DNA of 47,110 nt from Thermoplasmatota archaeon (GTDB taxonomy: Archaea; Thermoplasmatota; Thermoplasmata; UBA10834), in assembly GCA_016930135.1 (NCBI GenBank), contig JAFGHM010000001.1, forward strand, positions 1 through 47,110, given 5' to 3'. This document shows positions 37,201-45,694 of this stretch, piece by piece. Position 1 is the stretch's first letter. Each line of letters begins with the position of its first letter. Both the position numbers and the translations under genes were made by a program. A model generated the notes under the pieces. It did no database searches. It was not told the origin of the DNA and saw only the letters and a program-made list of their open reading frames with translations.

Positions 37201-38694
37201 GATGTCGACCCTCAGGACCAGGCGGCCTGGTATCGTCTCGGGCTGCTCCACACGGAGGTCGGGAGGAACATAGATGCGAACGCATGCTTCGACAGGGCCT
37301 TGGACATCGATAGCTCCAACGCCAAGATATGGATGAGCAAGGGTTTCGCCATGGAGAAGCAAGGCCTGCTGGAGGAGGCCGTGAGCTCGTACGACCGAGC
37401 CATAGGCCTCGACTCGAATGACAAGGAGGCCTGGAATAGCAAGGCGCAGGTGCTCATGGGGCTCGGCAGGGCGGAGCAGGCCCTGAGGTGCTTCGAGCAC
37501 GCGCTCAGCATCGACCCGTACTTCGAGGCCGCGGCAGAAGGCAGGAAGCAGGCGGAGGAGGACATACGCAGGAACAAGATAGAGGACTACTCACGGGCCG
37601 TGCTAGACTTCGAATACACTCACGGCAGGCCCGTCTCCAAGGAGGAGGCGTTCAGGGTGTGCGGCATCCCCTACGCTTTCCTAGGCGACGTGATGGAGTT
37701 CCTGAGTGGCAAGGTGGAGTTCAGCCTCTCCGGGATGAGCAGAGAGGATTTCGAGAGGTACGAGAAGATGGCGAGGGAGGTCCTCGTCAACGCAATGGAG
37801 AAGCGGGACCTCGCCGCCCACGGGCTGAGGTTCTGCGACATCACAGTCAACTTCCCCGAGCTGAAGATCTCCAGCGCGAAGAAGATCCTGAGCTACATAC
37901 AAGCTGTCGAGGAGCACGAGTTCTCGACGAAGGTGACGGACCCGCAGACCGAGACCCTCCTCAGGCAGGCCCTTGAACTCCCGAACGACCAGAAGAACGT
38001 CCTCGGGCTGATCAGGAACCTGGGAGTAGGCCCCTACTGGGCCCGTCAGCTCACGACCATCCTGCACACGTTCCATGAAGCCGGCGTATCGACTCAGACG
38101 GTCGCACTGAGGTCCATAGTCAGCGAAGGGTACGGTCGGTATGTGCCCTATGATGAGCGGGAGGTCAGACGAGCGACCCCGGAGATGCTCGAGGAATACG
38201 AGGGCAGGCGACCGAGACAGAGGCCTCCGCCCCAACGGGGGCGGAGGGAATACGAAGCCCCTGAGGAGGAGGAGCCCGGCCCGCGGAGGCGGTACAGCAA
38301 GGAGGTCGAGGCGGTCAGGCAGAGAATCTACGAGGAGACCCCGAGCGCTAGGCCTAAGAAGGAGACTCAGAAGCAGGAGGAGGAAGTGCCCTCGGATCTC
38401 GTGGGCAGAAGGTGTCTCTTCCACGGGGGCGTGGCTGTTGCCAGGTGCAGGAAGTGCAAGGCGGTTCTCTGCAGGGAGTGTGTCAGAGGGTCCGACCGTT
38501 GCCCGAGGTGCAACACGCCTCTCAGGGAAGTGACGGAGGGGAGGCCCGAGAGGCGAAGGGCTGAGGAGCCGGAAGAGGAGGAGGCCGAAGGAGAGGCCGA
38601 GGAGGAGCCGGAAGAGGAGAGGCCGAAGAAGAGGGCCAGGGAGCAGAGGCGGGATAAGAAGAAGCCTTCAGAGGACGACCTCAGCAGGCTCTGA
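34237..38694 (+). CDS. Giant (1485 aa) TPR-repeat protein with a C-terminal B-box-like zinc finger and charged tails
   Basis: About 30+ 34-aa TPR units (e.g. AWYRLGLLHTEVGRNIDANACFDRALDIDSSN); CLFHGGVAVARCRKCKAVLCRECVRGSDRCPRC; TTG start after AGGTGA. Confidence 0.92.
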   Translation: MGLIDALLNKEKKLHERTKKELAKVDSLDKGGRPAEALAELEKTGNLLKENMLFIGKMRFEFAVLFSDLGDKYLRFEKPDRADDAAKVALQLDPKNANAMGVEGRAALKLGMNDVALTSLNNAVQTSPRAENLWVALGDVQSAIGDEVAAVESYRRALDLNPDEIANYDRILRHDPHDMQMIKMKAAALTRLRRYEEAVAVYKEGLQTAPKDKDLWIGMAASLDFAGMGEEAITALNSALKIGPKDPQCLESLGRILHKLGRQEEARKALRKAVQYDEKNKGIWNELGVVEQELDRYDDALESFEQALEIDPKDMTVLANKKKTLAHMDRHEEVIATCDLILLLNPADAECLLDKAKAFFALQRFPEALAFAESSLHLVPKSRDAINLKKECLIKLGRHADVVAWCAKIIELDPNDYVAMHDKGVAQMKSGRAHDAVKTFEKALKHAPDPLPLLVSLKEAYKMLQRDDLVVQTCDRVLEIDPKNKGAHLDKSVALDRAEKFDEAVAAYLMALKNDPESADLYHNLAALHLRVGKAKEAQEYARQGLKIAPSDYGLWRLRAEASYKLQEFDEAVSAYTKSVELVPTDKGSFVALGRALIELKRFEQALLAFDRAIKLDPSDANTWFQQALALEWLERFEDALSSVREAVRSSPAVPEYRIKEGVMLARMNKPDEALLAYDEALRLVPKNLPVMIAKRELLKSLKRYEEVIAICNEILAANPRDRDTLTDRGSASLFLKRPNDALVSFNKALEHNKDDLDLLELKKMALIAMDDAESVVHVADHILRLSPENKSAFADRGNALDKLGRSDEALKSYEEALALDPKDVYLLNRKGMLLLADGNPAQAAETFEFAIKLDSNQPFVLNNRGKAYLELRRFDEALADFRKAITILPNVAEFHMNEGRTLASVGKFDEGIGSFNEARRLAPQDVGVLKYMGMALLKLNRVSEALGIFDEAIRLGSNDKDMWKSRAKAFEATGDKEEAIKSYMRALDVDPQDQAAWYRLGLLHTEVGRNIDANACFDRALDIDSSNAKIWMSKGFAMEKQGLLEEAVSSYDRAIGLDSNDKEAWNSKAQVLMGLGRAEQALRCFEHALSIDPYFEAAAEGRKQAEEDIRRNKIEDYSRAVLDFEYTHGRPVSKEEAFRVCGIPYAFLGDVMEFLSGKVEFSLSGMSREDFERYEKMAREVLVNAMEKRDLAAHGLRFCDITVNFPELKISSAKKILSYIQAVEEHEFSTKVTDPQTETLLRQALELPNDQKNVLGLIRNLGVGPYWARQLTTILHTFHEAGVSTQTVALRSIVSEGYGRYVPYDEREVRRATPEMLEEYEGRRPRQRPPPQRGRREYEAPEEEEPGPRRRYSKEVEAVRQRIYEETPSARPKKETQKQEEEVPSDLVGRRCLFHGGVAVARCRKCKAVLCRECVRGSDRCPRCNTPLREVTEGRPERRRAEEPEEEEAEGEAEEEPEEERPKKRAREQRRDKKKPSEDDLSRL

Positions 38695-38757
38695 ACTACT
38701 GGCCGGCGAGATTCATCATATAGCGGAGCTCTCACGGCTCCGAAGGACGAAGGAGGT

Positions 38758-39591
38758 ATGGCGATGGGAAGGATATCTAGAGGGTGGCAGCTGACCAAGA
38801 TGAGCCTGAGGGTTGTGGGGAAGGACAAGGAGATACTCCTGTTTCCGCTTCTGTCCGGAATCGTCACGCTGCTCATCCTCGGCTCGTTCCTGGGAGGCAT
38901 GTTCATGACAGGGACTCTGGCGGGAGGGGAGTCCGCCGATCTCCCATGGATGTTCTACGCCTTCTGGATCTTGTTCTACTTCGTCTCATTCTTCATTGGG
39001 GTATTCTTCAACGTCGCAGTGATTGGCTGCGCGACCATCAGAATGAACGGGGGAGACCCCACCGTGCGTGATGGGTTCAGGATCGCCTTCGAGAACATCA
39101 GATACATATTCATGTGGACGGTCTTCGCGGCCACGATAGGAGCCGTTCTCAGGGCGATCCAGCAGAGGGCGGGCATCATAGGCAAGTTCGTCCTCGGAGC
39201 GCTTGGCATGGCGTTCACCATCGCTTCCTACTTCGCGGTGCCTGTATTCATCTACGAGAAGCTCGGTCCCTGGAAGGCCCTGAAGAGGAGCGTGTCCATA
39301 CTCAAGAGCACCTGGGGCGAGGCGATAGTGGGCAACCTAGGGCTGGGGATCATAGTCTTCCTGTTCGCACTGATAGGGCTGCTGCCCATCATCATCGGCG
39401 TGTACATCATGACGCTCTGGTCCATCGTGATAGGCGTTGGTATCGCAGTGGTCTATTGGGTGATCCTCGGGCTGGTGTTCTCCGCAGCCCAGTCTGTGCT
39501 CTTGGCCGCGCTGTACAGGTACGCCACGACCGGCAAGATATCTGAGGAGTTCGCTGGGATGTCCTTCGCGAACCCTTTCGTCGGCAAGTAG
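38758..39591 (+). CDS. Integral membrane protein (DUF6159-like)
   Basis: GRISRGWQLTKMSLRVVGKDKEILLFPLLSGIVTLLIL plus multiple TM helices. Confidence 0.8.
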   Translation: MAMGRISRGWQLTKMSLRVVGKDKEILLFPLLSGIVTLLILGSFLGGMFMTGTLAGGESADLPWMFYAFWILFYFVSFFIGVFFNVAVIGCATIRMNGGDPTVRDGFRIAFENIRYIFMWTVFAATIGAVLRAIQQRAGIIGKFVLGALGMAFTIASYFAVPVFIYEKLGPWKALKRSVSILKSTWGEAIVGNLGLGIIVFLFALIGLLPIIIGVYIMTLWSIVIGVGIAVVYWVILGLVFSAAQSVLLAALYRYATTGKISEEFAGMSFANPFVGK

Positions 39592-39596
39592 TGAGG

Positions 39597-40124
39597 TCAC
39601 CCGTGCAGCAGCTTTGTCAGCCTTGCCACTCGCTTTCCGTACCTGAAGCACATGCCCTCTGCGCGCCTGTTCGGCTTCTCGATCGAGACTGGGCCATAGT
39701 GGTCGTCCGATGAATCCCCGCAGACGACCATTCCGTGTATCAGCAGGGCCTGCAGTAGGGCCATGATCGTGGTCTCGTTACCGCCACCGATGTTGGCGCT
39801 CGACGAGAATGCGCCTCCGACCTTGTCCTGCAGCTCACCGTGGAGCTTGATGCTCTTGTCGAGCAGGTCCTTGATGGGCGCAGCAGGGCCGCCGTAGTAG
39901 GTCGGCGAGCCGATGACTATGCCGTCATAGGCCTTGAGGTCGCCAACCTTGACGTCCTTGACGTCTCTGGTATCGACCTCCACACCCTCCTCCATGACAC
40001 CCTTCTGTATCAGGTAGGCCATCTTCTTCGTGTTGCCTGAGCGCGAATAGTAGCATATCAGTATCTTCGTCGTTGTCCCGCCTCCTGGGCGACTGCCTAA
40101 TCGTACGAACTTCCTGATAAACAA
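39597..40124 (-). CDS. Flavodoxin/NAD(P)H:quinone oxidoreductase-like (WrbA-like) flavoprotein
   Basis: KILICYYSRSGNTKKMAYLI, YDGIVIGSPTYYGGPAAPIKDLLD, GGAFSSSANIGGGNETTIMALLQALLIHGMVVCG. Confidence 0.9.
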   Translation of the reverse strand: MFIRKFVRLGSRPGGGTTTKILICYYSRSGNTKKMAYLIQKGVMEEGVEVDTRDVKDVKVGDLKAYDGIVIGSPTYYGGPAAPIKDLLDKSIKLHGELQDKVGGAFSSSANIGGGNETTIMALLQALLIHGMVVCGDSSDDHYGPVSIEKPNRRAEGMCFRYGKRVARLTKLLHG

Positions 40125-40141
40125 TGGCCCGCTCAGGGGTC

Positions 40142-40327
40142 CTATCCGCCCTGCAGCTCGATCAGCTGGGAGCCGAAATGCAGCAGTACATAGATCAGGA
40201 AGGCCACAAACAGCGCGGCGACAGCCTTCCAGAGGAGGTCCTGGACCCTCTCCCTTGTAAGACTGTATCTAGCTCCGTCCGACTGCGCCTCGTGGTTCGA
40301 CGAGCCCATTCCCGTCCACCGTGCCAC
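40142..40327 (-). CDS. Small single-TM membrane protein (hypothetical)
   Basis: LLWKAVAALFVAFLIYVLLHFGSQLI TM segment; directly upstream of the WrbA-like gene in opposite-end tandem. Confidence 0.45.
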   Translation of the reverse strand: MARWTGMGSSNHEAQSDGARYSLTRERVQDLLWKAVAALFVAFLIYVLLHFGSQLIELQGG

Positions 40328-40421
40328 AGATTGCGCGTCCGAGGTACTTCAACATTGTCATCCACGGAGTCGAACCGCATATTTTCAACAGCCAGACCCA
40401 TGATACGAAACTTGAAATGGA

Positions 40422-40949
40422 ATGAGGCGCTTCACCGAACCTGCGGGAGGACCGGGGCCGATGCGAGTGTGCAACAGGTGCAAGAGAGAGACGGAACAGA
40501 TGTTCTGCCCGCACTGCCATGTCCTCACATATCCTCCGAGAACGCCTGGAGCGTCGCCCAAGTCCGCTGCCGGCGACGTCTTTGACTGCACGGTATGGCA
40601 GGGTCCTAACAGGAACAGGGGCATCGAGGTCTCTCCTGACAGCAGGGAGAGGTTCTTCTCGAAGAGTCACGACATGGTGATCCTCCACATCGAGGGCAGG
40701 AGGACCGTGGCCAAGCTGGGCCCTCAGTTCTGGAAGAAGCCCTCGGTGATCAAGAAGGCGTTGGATGATGCTGGCAGGGACCAGCTGATCAAGTTCTTCG
40801 AGAAGCACCACCTGCTACCTCCGAGCCAATCGATCAAGGAGAAGGGAATAGTCGACACGGTTGTGTTCGAAGTGGTCACCCCCACCGAGGAGTTCAAGAT
40901 AGCAGTGACCGAGAGGACGGAGGAGGAGAGGGCGCAAGAGCTCGACTAG
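40422..40949 (+). CDS. Zinc-ribbon hypothetical protein
   Basis: MRVCNRCKRETEQMFCPHC (two CxxC) followed by an uncharacterised ~130-aa domain. Confidence 0.7.
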   Translation: MRRFTEPAGGPGPMRVCNRCKRETEQMFCPHCHVLTYPPRTPGASPKSAAGDVFDCTVWQGPNRNRGIEVSPDSRERFFSKSHDMVILHIEGRRTVAKLGPQFWKKPSVIKKALDDAGRDQLIKFFEKHHLLPPSQSIKEKGIVDTVVFEVVTPTEEFKIAVTERTEEERAQELD

Positions 40950-42145
40950 ACGAGCCCGAGCTTCTTCCCGATCTTCTCGAACGCTCCGAGGGCCTCATCT
41001 AGGTCCGCCCTAGTCAGCGCAGCGTTCATTATCGTCCTTATCCTCGCCTTGTCCCGGGCGACCATCGGGAACACGATCGGAAGGGCGAACATGTTCATTT
41101 CGAAGAGCAGGGAGCTGAAGCGCTTCGCGGCTCCACTCTCGCCGATCATGACTGGGACTATGGGCGTCTGACTCTTGCCCGTATCGAATCCCAGTGACTG
41201 TATGCCCTTTCTGAAGTAGTCCGTGTTGGCCCACAGGCTCCTCACATGCTGGGGCTCCGTCTCGAGGACGTCCACCGCGGCGATGCAGGCAGCTACGACC
41301 GCAGGCGGATGCGAGCCGCTCAGGAGCCATGTCCTCGACTTGTTGTAGGCGTAGTTGACGAGATCCCTGCTGCCAGAGATATGCCCCCCGACTACCCCGA
41401 AGGCCTTGGAGAACGTGCCCATCTCGACATGGACGTCATTTCTGCCCAGGCGGAAGTGCGACACGATGCCTCTGCCGCCCTCGCCGAGAACGCCCTCCCC
41501 GTGAGCATCGTCAACATAGACCATCGCTCCGTGCGCGCGCGCGATCTTGGCAATCGAATCGAGTGGGGCGATGTCGCCGTCCATGCTGAACACGCCATCG
41601 GAGATGACGAGTATCCTCCTGTAGGCCGGGATGTGTTTCTCTGCATCTGCCATGACCTTCTCGAGGTCCGCGACATCGCAGTGCTTGTAGACCGCTCGGT
41701 CTGCTTTGGAGAGCCTCACGCCGTCTATGATGCTCCCGTGGTTGAGCTCGTCACTGACTATCAGGTCCCCCTCGTCCGCGAGCTGGGGGATCAAGCCCGA
41801 ATTGGCCGCGAACCCCGTCTGATACACGAGCGAGGCTTCTGCGTCCTTGAACCTTGCCAACCGTCGTTCGAGCTCCATGTGCAAGTCCATGTTGCCAGCT
41901 ATCGGCCTGACGGATCCGGAACCCGCACCGTGTGTCTTCACCGCATCGATCGCAGCTGCTTTGAGCTTCGGATGGTTGCTCAGGCTGAGGTAGTTGTTCG
42001 AACATAGCATGAGGACCTGCTTGCCGTCGACTACACACCTCGTGGTACTCGGGCCCTGCAGAACCCTCAGCTTCCAGTCGAGCTCAGCCTCGACAAGGCC
42101 CTTGTACTCGCTCCCAAGGAAACCTACGGGATCTCTCGAGGGCAT
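40946..42145 (-). CDS. kbl: Glycine C-acetyltransferase (2-amino-3-ketobutyrate CoA ligase)
   Basis: LCSNNYLSLSNHPKLKAAAIDAVKTHGAGSGSVRPIAGNMDLHMELERRLARF; PLP-lysine region MGTFSKAFGVVGGHISG; followed by tdh. Confidence 0.95.
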   Translation of the reverse strand: MPSRDPVGFLGSEYKGLVEAELDWKLRVLQGPSTTRCVVDGKQVLMLCSNNYLSLSNHPKLKAAAIDAVKTHGAGSGSVRPIAGNMDLHMELERRLARFKDAEASLVYQTGFAANSGLIPQLADEGDLIVSDELNHGSIIDGVRLSKADRAVYKHCDVADLEKVMADAEKHIPAYRRILVISDGVFSMDGDIAPLDSIAKIARAHGAMVYVDDAHGEGVLGEGGRGIVSHFRLGRNDVHVEMGTFSKAFGVVGGHISGSRDLVNYAYNKSRTWLLSGSHPPAVVAACIAAVDVLETEPQHVRSLWANTDYFRKGIQSLGFDTGKSQTPIVPVMIGESGAAKRFSSLLFEMNMFALPIVFPMVARDKARIRTIMNAALTRADLDEALGAFEKIGKKLGLV

Positions 42146-42149
42146 ATCG

Positions 42150-43217
42150 TCACCACTCAGGCCTCAGGGACACCTTGGCGGCCTCCTTTGTGCGTATCAG
42201 CCGCATACCCTCCTCGATGTCCCTAATGGGTATCGAGTGGGAGATAATTGAGGCTATCTTCTCTCTGAAGGCTGGCTTCTTCAGGAGAAGGTACATCTGG
42301 TCCCATGTCTGGAACATCCTCCTGCCTGTGATGCCGAAGACGGTCGCTGACTTGAATGTGATCGCGTTGTTGACATCGAGGGTGACGGTGTCGTTGTAGA
42401 GGCCGAGTATCGATATCCTTCCGCCGGGTGTGAGCATGTCGAAGCACTGCTTGAGCGCTACGGCCGCTCCCGACATCTCGAGACAGACATCCGCGCCGTT
42501 CCCGTCGGTAGCATCTTTCACCGTCTCCACGAGCGCCTCCGTGCCCATGCCCGCGTCGAGGACCATGTCAGCGCCCATCTTGTATCCCAGGGCGGACCTG
42601 ACCTTTTCGCTCGCGAGCTCGCTCATGATGACCTGCCTCGCCCCAACGGCCTTCAGGATCGCGACCGCCATCAGACCTATCGGGCCGCCCCCAGTGACGA
42701 CCACGTTCTTCCCCTTGACATCGCTCACGCAGTCGTTCGGCATGACCGTGAATGTGGCATTGCCCAGAGGCTCCAGGAGCGAGCCCAGGTGCGGCTTGAC
42801 GCCTGCGGGCACCTTCCGGGCGTTCCGCTCCGGCAGGAGCACATACTCCGCGAAGACGCCGTCAGTGTCAACTCCGAGTATCTTCAAGTTCTTGCATATG
42901 TGCATCCGATCCGTCCTGCACTGGTAGCAGGTCCCGTCGACTATGTGGGTCTCGGCGGAGACGATGTTCCCCTCCTTGACGCTCTTGACGCCCTCGCCCA
43001 CATCGACCACCCTTCCGCAGAGCTCGTGGCCGAAAATTATGGGCAGGGACTTGACGCGCTTCTGGGCCCAGTGGTTCCAGTCCCAGATGTGCACGTCCGT
43101 GCCGCAGATGGACGACATCAGCGTCTCGACGAGCACCTCGCCCTTCCCCGCGACCGGTCTCTCCACATCCTCTATTCGAGCGCCCGGCTGCCTGTATCTC
43201 TTGACCACGGCATGCAT
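42150..43217 (-). CDS. tdh: L-threonine 3-dehydrogenase
   Basis: CGTDVHIWDWNHWAQKRVKSLPIIFGHELCGRVVDVG; CYQCRTDRMHICKNLKILGVDTDGVFAEY; GGGPIGLMAVAILKAVGA. Confidence 0.95.
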   Translation of the reverse strand: MHAVVKRYRQPGARIEDVERPVAGKGEVLVETLMSSICGTDVHIWDWNHWAQKRVKSLPIIFGHELCGRVVDVGEGVKSVKEGNIVSAETHIVDGTCYQCRTDRMHICKNLKILGVDTDGVFAEYVLLPERNARKVPAGVKPHLGSLLEPLGNATFTVMPNDCVSDVKGKNVVVTGGGPIGLMAVAILKAVGARQVIMSELASEKVRSALGYKMGADMVLDAGMGTEALVETVKDATDGNGADVCLEMSGAAVALKQCFDMLTPGGRISILGLYNDTVTLDVNNAITFKSATVFGITGRRMFQTWDQMYLLLKKPAFREKIASIISHSIPIRDIEEGMRLIRTKEAAKVSLRPEW

Positions 43218-43518
43218 CTGGGATCCACGGCCCCTTCGGATACCGGCCCTGGACTCCGCTAGTCCCTCTTAAGTGATTAGGCCCTACGGTTCTGTCAGTA
43301 ATCGGGTGGTCGTCATTCGGACATCCTCGACGACTGACTCATTCCATTCGGCTCCAATCGTGCGCCCATTCGGGAATATGGATTTTCCCCACATGTCGGA
43401 CGCGATCCGCTGCTTCCCGGACCGACCGTACCGGCCCGCGTGTATGCCCTGTTCGGCATCAGATGATCGACGGGGAACGTGGTTCTTGGTCGTTGGCGCT
43501 GCATGTGACATCCGACGG

Positions 43519-44898
43519 CTAAACAGCACCCTTGCCGACCGGGATTGCATTCCCGGGTCTGGGCAGAACCGACCTGCAGCTCTTGCACCTCGCAAACAGC
43601 TCCGGATGCTCCGTATGGACCGGTATCACGACGCCGGGGGATACGCGGTCGATTATGCTGAATATCTCCGACATGCTCGCATGGCCAGAGGCGTGCGCCT
43701 GCCTGAAATCGAGCCCGAACCAATTGACCCAGTTCTGGAGCACCTCCTCCTGGATGTCGTCCTCCTCGAACGGCTCGCTCTTCGATCTTATGAAGAGGCT
43801 GTCGCGCTTCGGCTGTATGTCGATCAGCTCCGTGAGCTGGAAGAAGTCCGTATGCATCATCAGCTCTGCCTGATGCTTCCTCACGTAGTCCGAGTCCACC
43901 ACGTGCGCGTCCTTCTCAAGCAGTTCCGCGTAGACCTTCTCGTACTTGACCCTGTCCATATTGGCCATCCTCCTGACGTAGACCAGCATGGACGAATCTC
44001 TCATAGGGTCCGGGGCGTCTATGTGCTCGTCGTCCTGGAGCATCTTGAGCATGTGAGCGACCTTGGCCGAGACGACGAACTTCCTGCCAGTGGCCTTGGC
44101 GACATCCCGAAAGGTCCTGATCCTGTCGACGTCCTTGGGATAGAACGATACTATTGCCAGCTTGTCGGAGGAACTGACCAGCTCACGCGCCCTCTTGCCA
44201 ACATCGACCTCCGACATGTTCTCTCGCGGGTCGCTCTCGGACACCCTTGTTCCCTCGCATATCATCGCAATAGGCCTCTCGGAGGAAGCACGGGCGACGA
44301 AGTCTTCCGTCATGTCTCCTCTCGGTCCGTGGAGGCGAAGATCTCCTGTGTAGGCGATGGCGCCCTCGGATGTGTGGACGATGAAACCGTACGCGCCAGG
44401 GGTGGAGTGGTCGACATGTATGGGCTCGACCTCGATGGAACCGACCTTGATCTTGCTCCCAGTCCGGAACTCCCTGAACTCGTGCTCCCCGAACTTGACC
44501 TTGCCCAAACTTGTCTCGGTCCAGGATCTCCTGATCGCGTTCGCCGTGGCCCCGAGGTAGACAGGGATGTTACGATCTGCGAACCTCAGGTGCATCGAGT
44601 GGTCGAAGTGCATGTGCGAGATGAATATCGCATCGAACTCCGGGGGCACGTAGGTGAGGTCCGTGTCCTCGAGGTATTCCTCATCGTAAACTCCCTTTAT
44701 CCTCGGCATCAGTTTGAAATGGAAGTAGTCCCTGAGTCCGAACCTGCCTTCCCTAGGGGATAGGAAGTCGACGAAGTAATCGTCGAGCAGGCCGAATGGC
44801 TCACCGAAGTCCAGGAATATCCTTGTGTCACGGTCCTCGAGCAGTATCTTGTTGCCGCCTATCTGGCCGGCACCTCCGTGGACTGTAATCGAGACCAT
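43519..44898 (-). CDS. MBL-fold (RNase J-like, beta-CASP type) metallohydrolase
   Basis: HGGAGQIGGNKILLED, FISHMHFDHS (HxHxDH), YTGDLRLHG, C-terminal ASGHASMSEIFSIIDRVSPGVVIPVHTEHPELF. Confidence 0.87.
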   Translation of the reverse strand: MVSITVHGGAGQIGGNKILLEDRDTRIFLDFGEPFGLLDDYFVDFLSPREGRFGLRDYFHFKLMPRIKGVYDEEYLEDTDLTYVPPEFDAIFISHMHFDHSMHLRFADRNIPVYLGATANAIRRSWTETSLGKVKFGEHEFREFRTGSKIKVGSIEVEPIHVDHSTPGAYGFIVHTSEGAIAYTGDLRLHGPRGDMTEDFVARASSERPIAMICEGTRVSESDPRENMSEVDVGKRARELVSSSDKLAIVSFYPKDVDRIRTFRDVAKATGRKFVVSAKVAHMLKMLQDDEHIDAPDPMRDSSMLVYVRRMANMDRVKYEKVYAELLEKDAHVVDSDYVRKHQAELMMHTDFFQLTELIDIQPKRDSLFIRSKSEPFEEDDIQEEVLQNWVNWFGLDFRQAHASGHASMSEIFSIIDRVSPGVVIPVHTEHPELFARCKSCRSVLPRPGNAIPVGKGAV

Positions 44899-45599
44899 CA
44901 GGTCACCTCCCCTCTGACATCGAGAGACCCGCACTTGAATCCGGTACTGCGGCAATCAAGGTTTGGGTTGCCATCGAAGGCGAACTCCTCCAACCTCGGC
45001 ATCCTGACGGCTTTCCTGCCGATGCCATCCACTACGTCGGCAAGCCTGAGCCATGTGGGCAGATCCTTGAGTCCGGATATTCGCTCTGCATCCGCATACC
45101 TGTTGTAAAACCTGTCCACGAGTATCGCCTCGATCCCATGCTCTTTTACCGGGAATATGTCCAGCCTCGGCATGTCGCCGACCATGATGGCCTCGTCCTT
45201 GCTCAGGCCGCGCCTTGAGAGATACCTGGAGATGTTCTTGCCCTTGTTGCCGTTGAGCAGCACACCATCGAAGTACTGTCTTATTCCGAATTTCGCCAGC
45301 AGAGCGTAGAGGATCTCGGGCGAGTTGCGGGACACCAGGCACAGAGTATCAGATCGGGCGCGTATGTCTGCAAGCGCCTCATTCACGCCCTCGTCGAGCT
45401 CGAAGAACTCGAGTGCTAGCTCGAGGGATGGGTTCATCCAGAACTCCCAGCGCGATCTCCCGTGCTTCGGCACATAAAGCGTCCCCTCTGCGTCTACAAA
45501 GACGTGCTTGAACCTTCTCTGCTTCATGGGCTTCTTACCTTCTGGCAACCCATAGAGCGGCTCATCCAGTATTGTTGGTCTCCAGAGACAGTATGACAA
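44898..45599 (-). CDS. HAD-superfamily hydrolase-like protein
   Basis: FVDAEGTLYVP (DxDGT-like), LCLVSRNS, LLNGNKGKNISRYLSRRGLSKDEAIMVGDMPRLDIFPVKEHGIEAI; stop overlaps the MBL start (TGATG-type coupling); start may be internal Met at 45527. Confidence 0.78.
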   Translation of the reverse strand: MSYCLWRPTILDEPLYGLPEGKKPMKQRRFKHVFVDAEGTLYVPKHGRSRWEFWMNPSLELALEFFELDEGVNEALADIRARSDTLCLVSRNSPEILYALLAKFGIRQYFDGVLLNGNKGKNISRYLSRRGLSKDEAIMVGDMPRLDIFPVKEHGIEAILVDRFYNRYADAERISGLKDLPTWLRLADVVDGIGRKAVRMPRLEEFAFDGNPNLDCRSTGFKCGSLDVRGEVT

Positions 45600-45630
45600 C
45601 CATTGATACCGAGTGAACTGGCCGACACAT

Positions 45631-45656
45631 TATAATAGTATTATCATAAATATGAT
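45631..45656. promoter_or_regulatory. Two adjacent perfect palindromes (ATAATA-G-TATTAT; ATCATA-AA-TATGAT) in the divergent HAD/CARF-HTH intergenic region
   Basis: Read directly: 45632-45644 and 45643-45656; flanked by TGATACC (45604-45610)/GGTATCA (45657-45663). Confidence 0.65.
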
Positions 45657-45694
45657 GGTATCACAAACTGTAAAAAGGCCCCAACGCCTTCCGT

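Noticed and set aside
43314-43373. Three copies of CATTCGG in the tdh/MBL gap
   Set aside because: Short, irregular spacing (31 and 22 bp); compatible with chance
43273-44763. 496-aa plus-strand ORF
   Set aside because: Antisense to the MBL-fold gene, which has clear catalytic motifs; no recognisable domain
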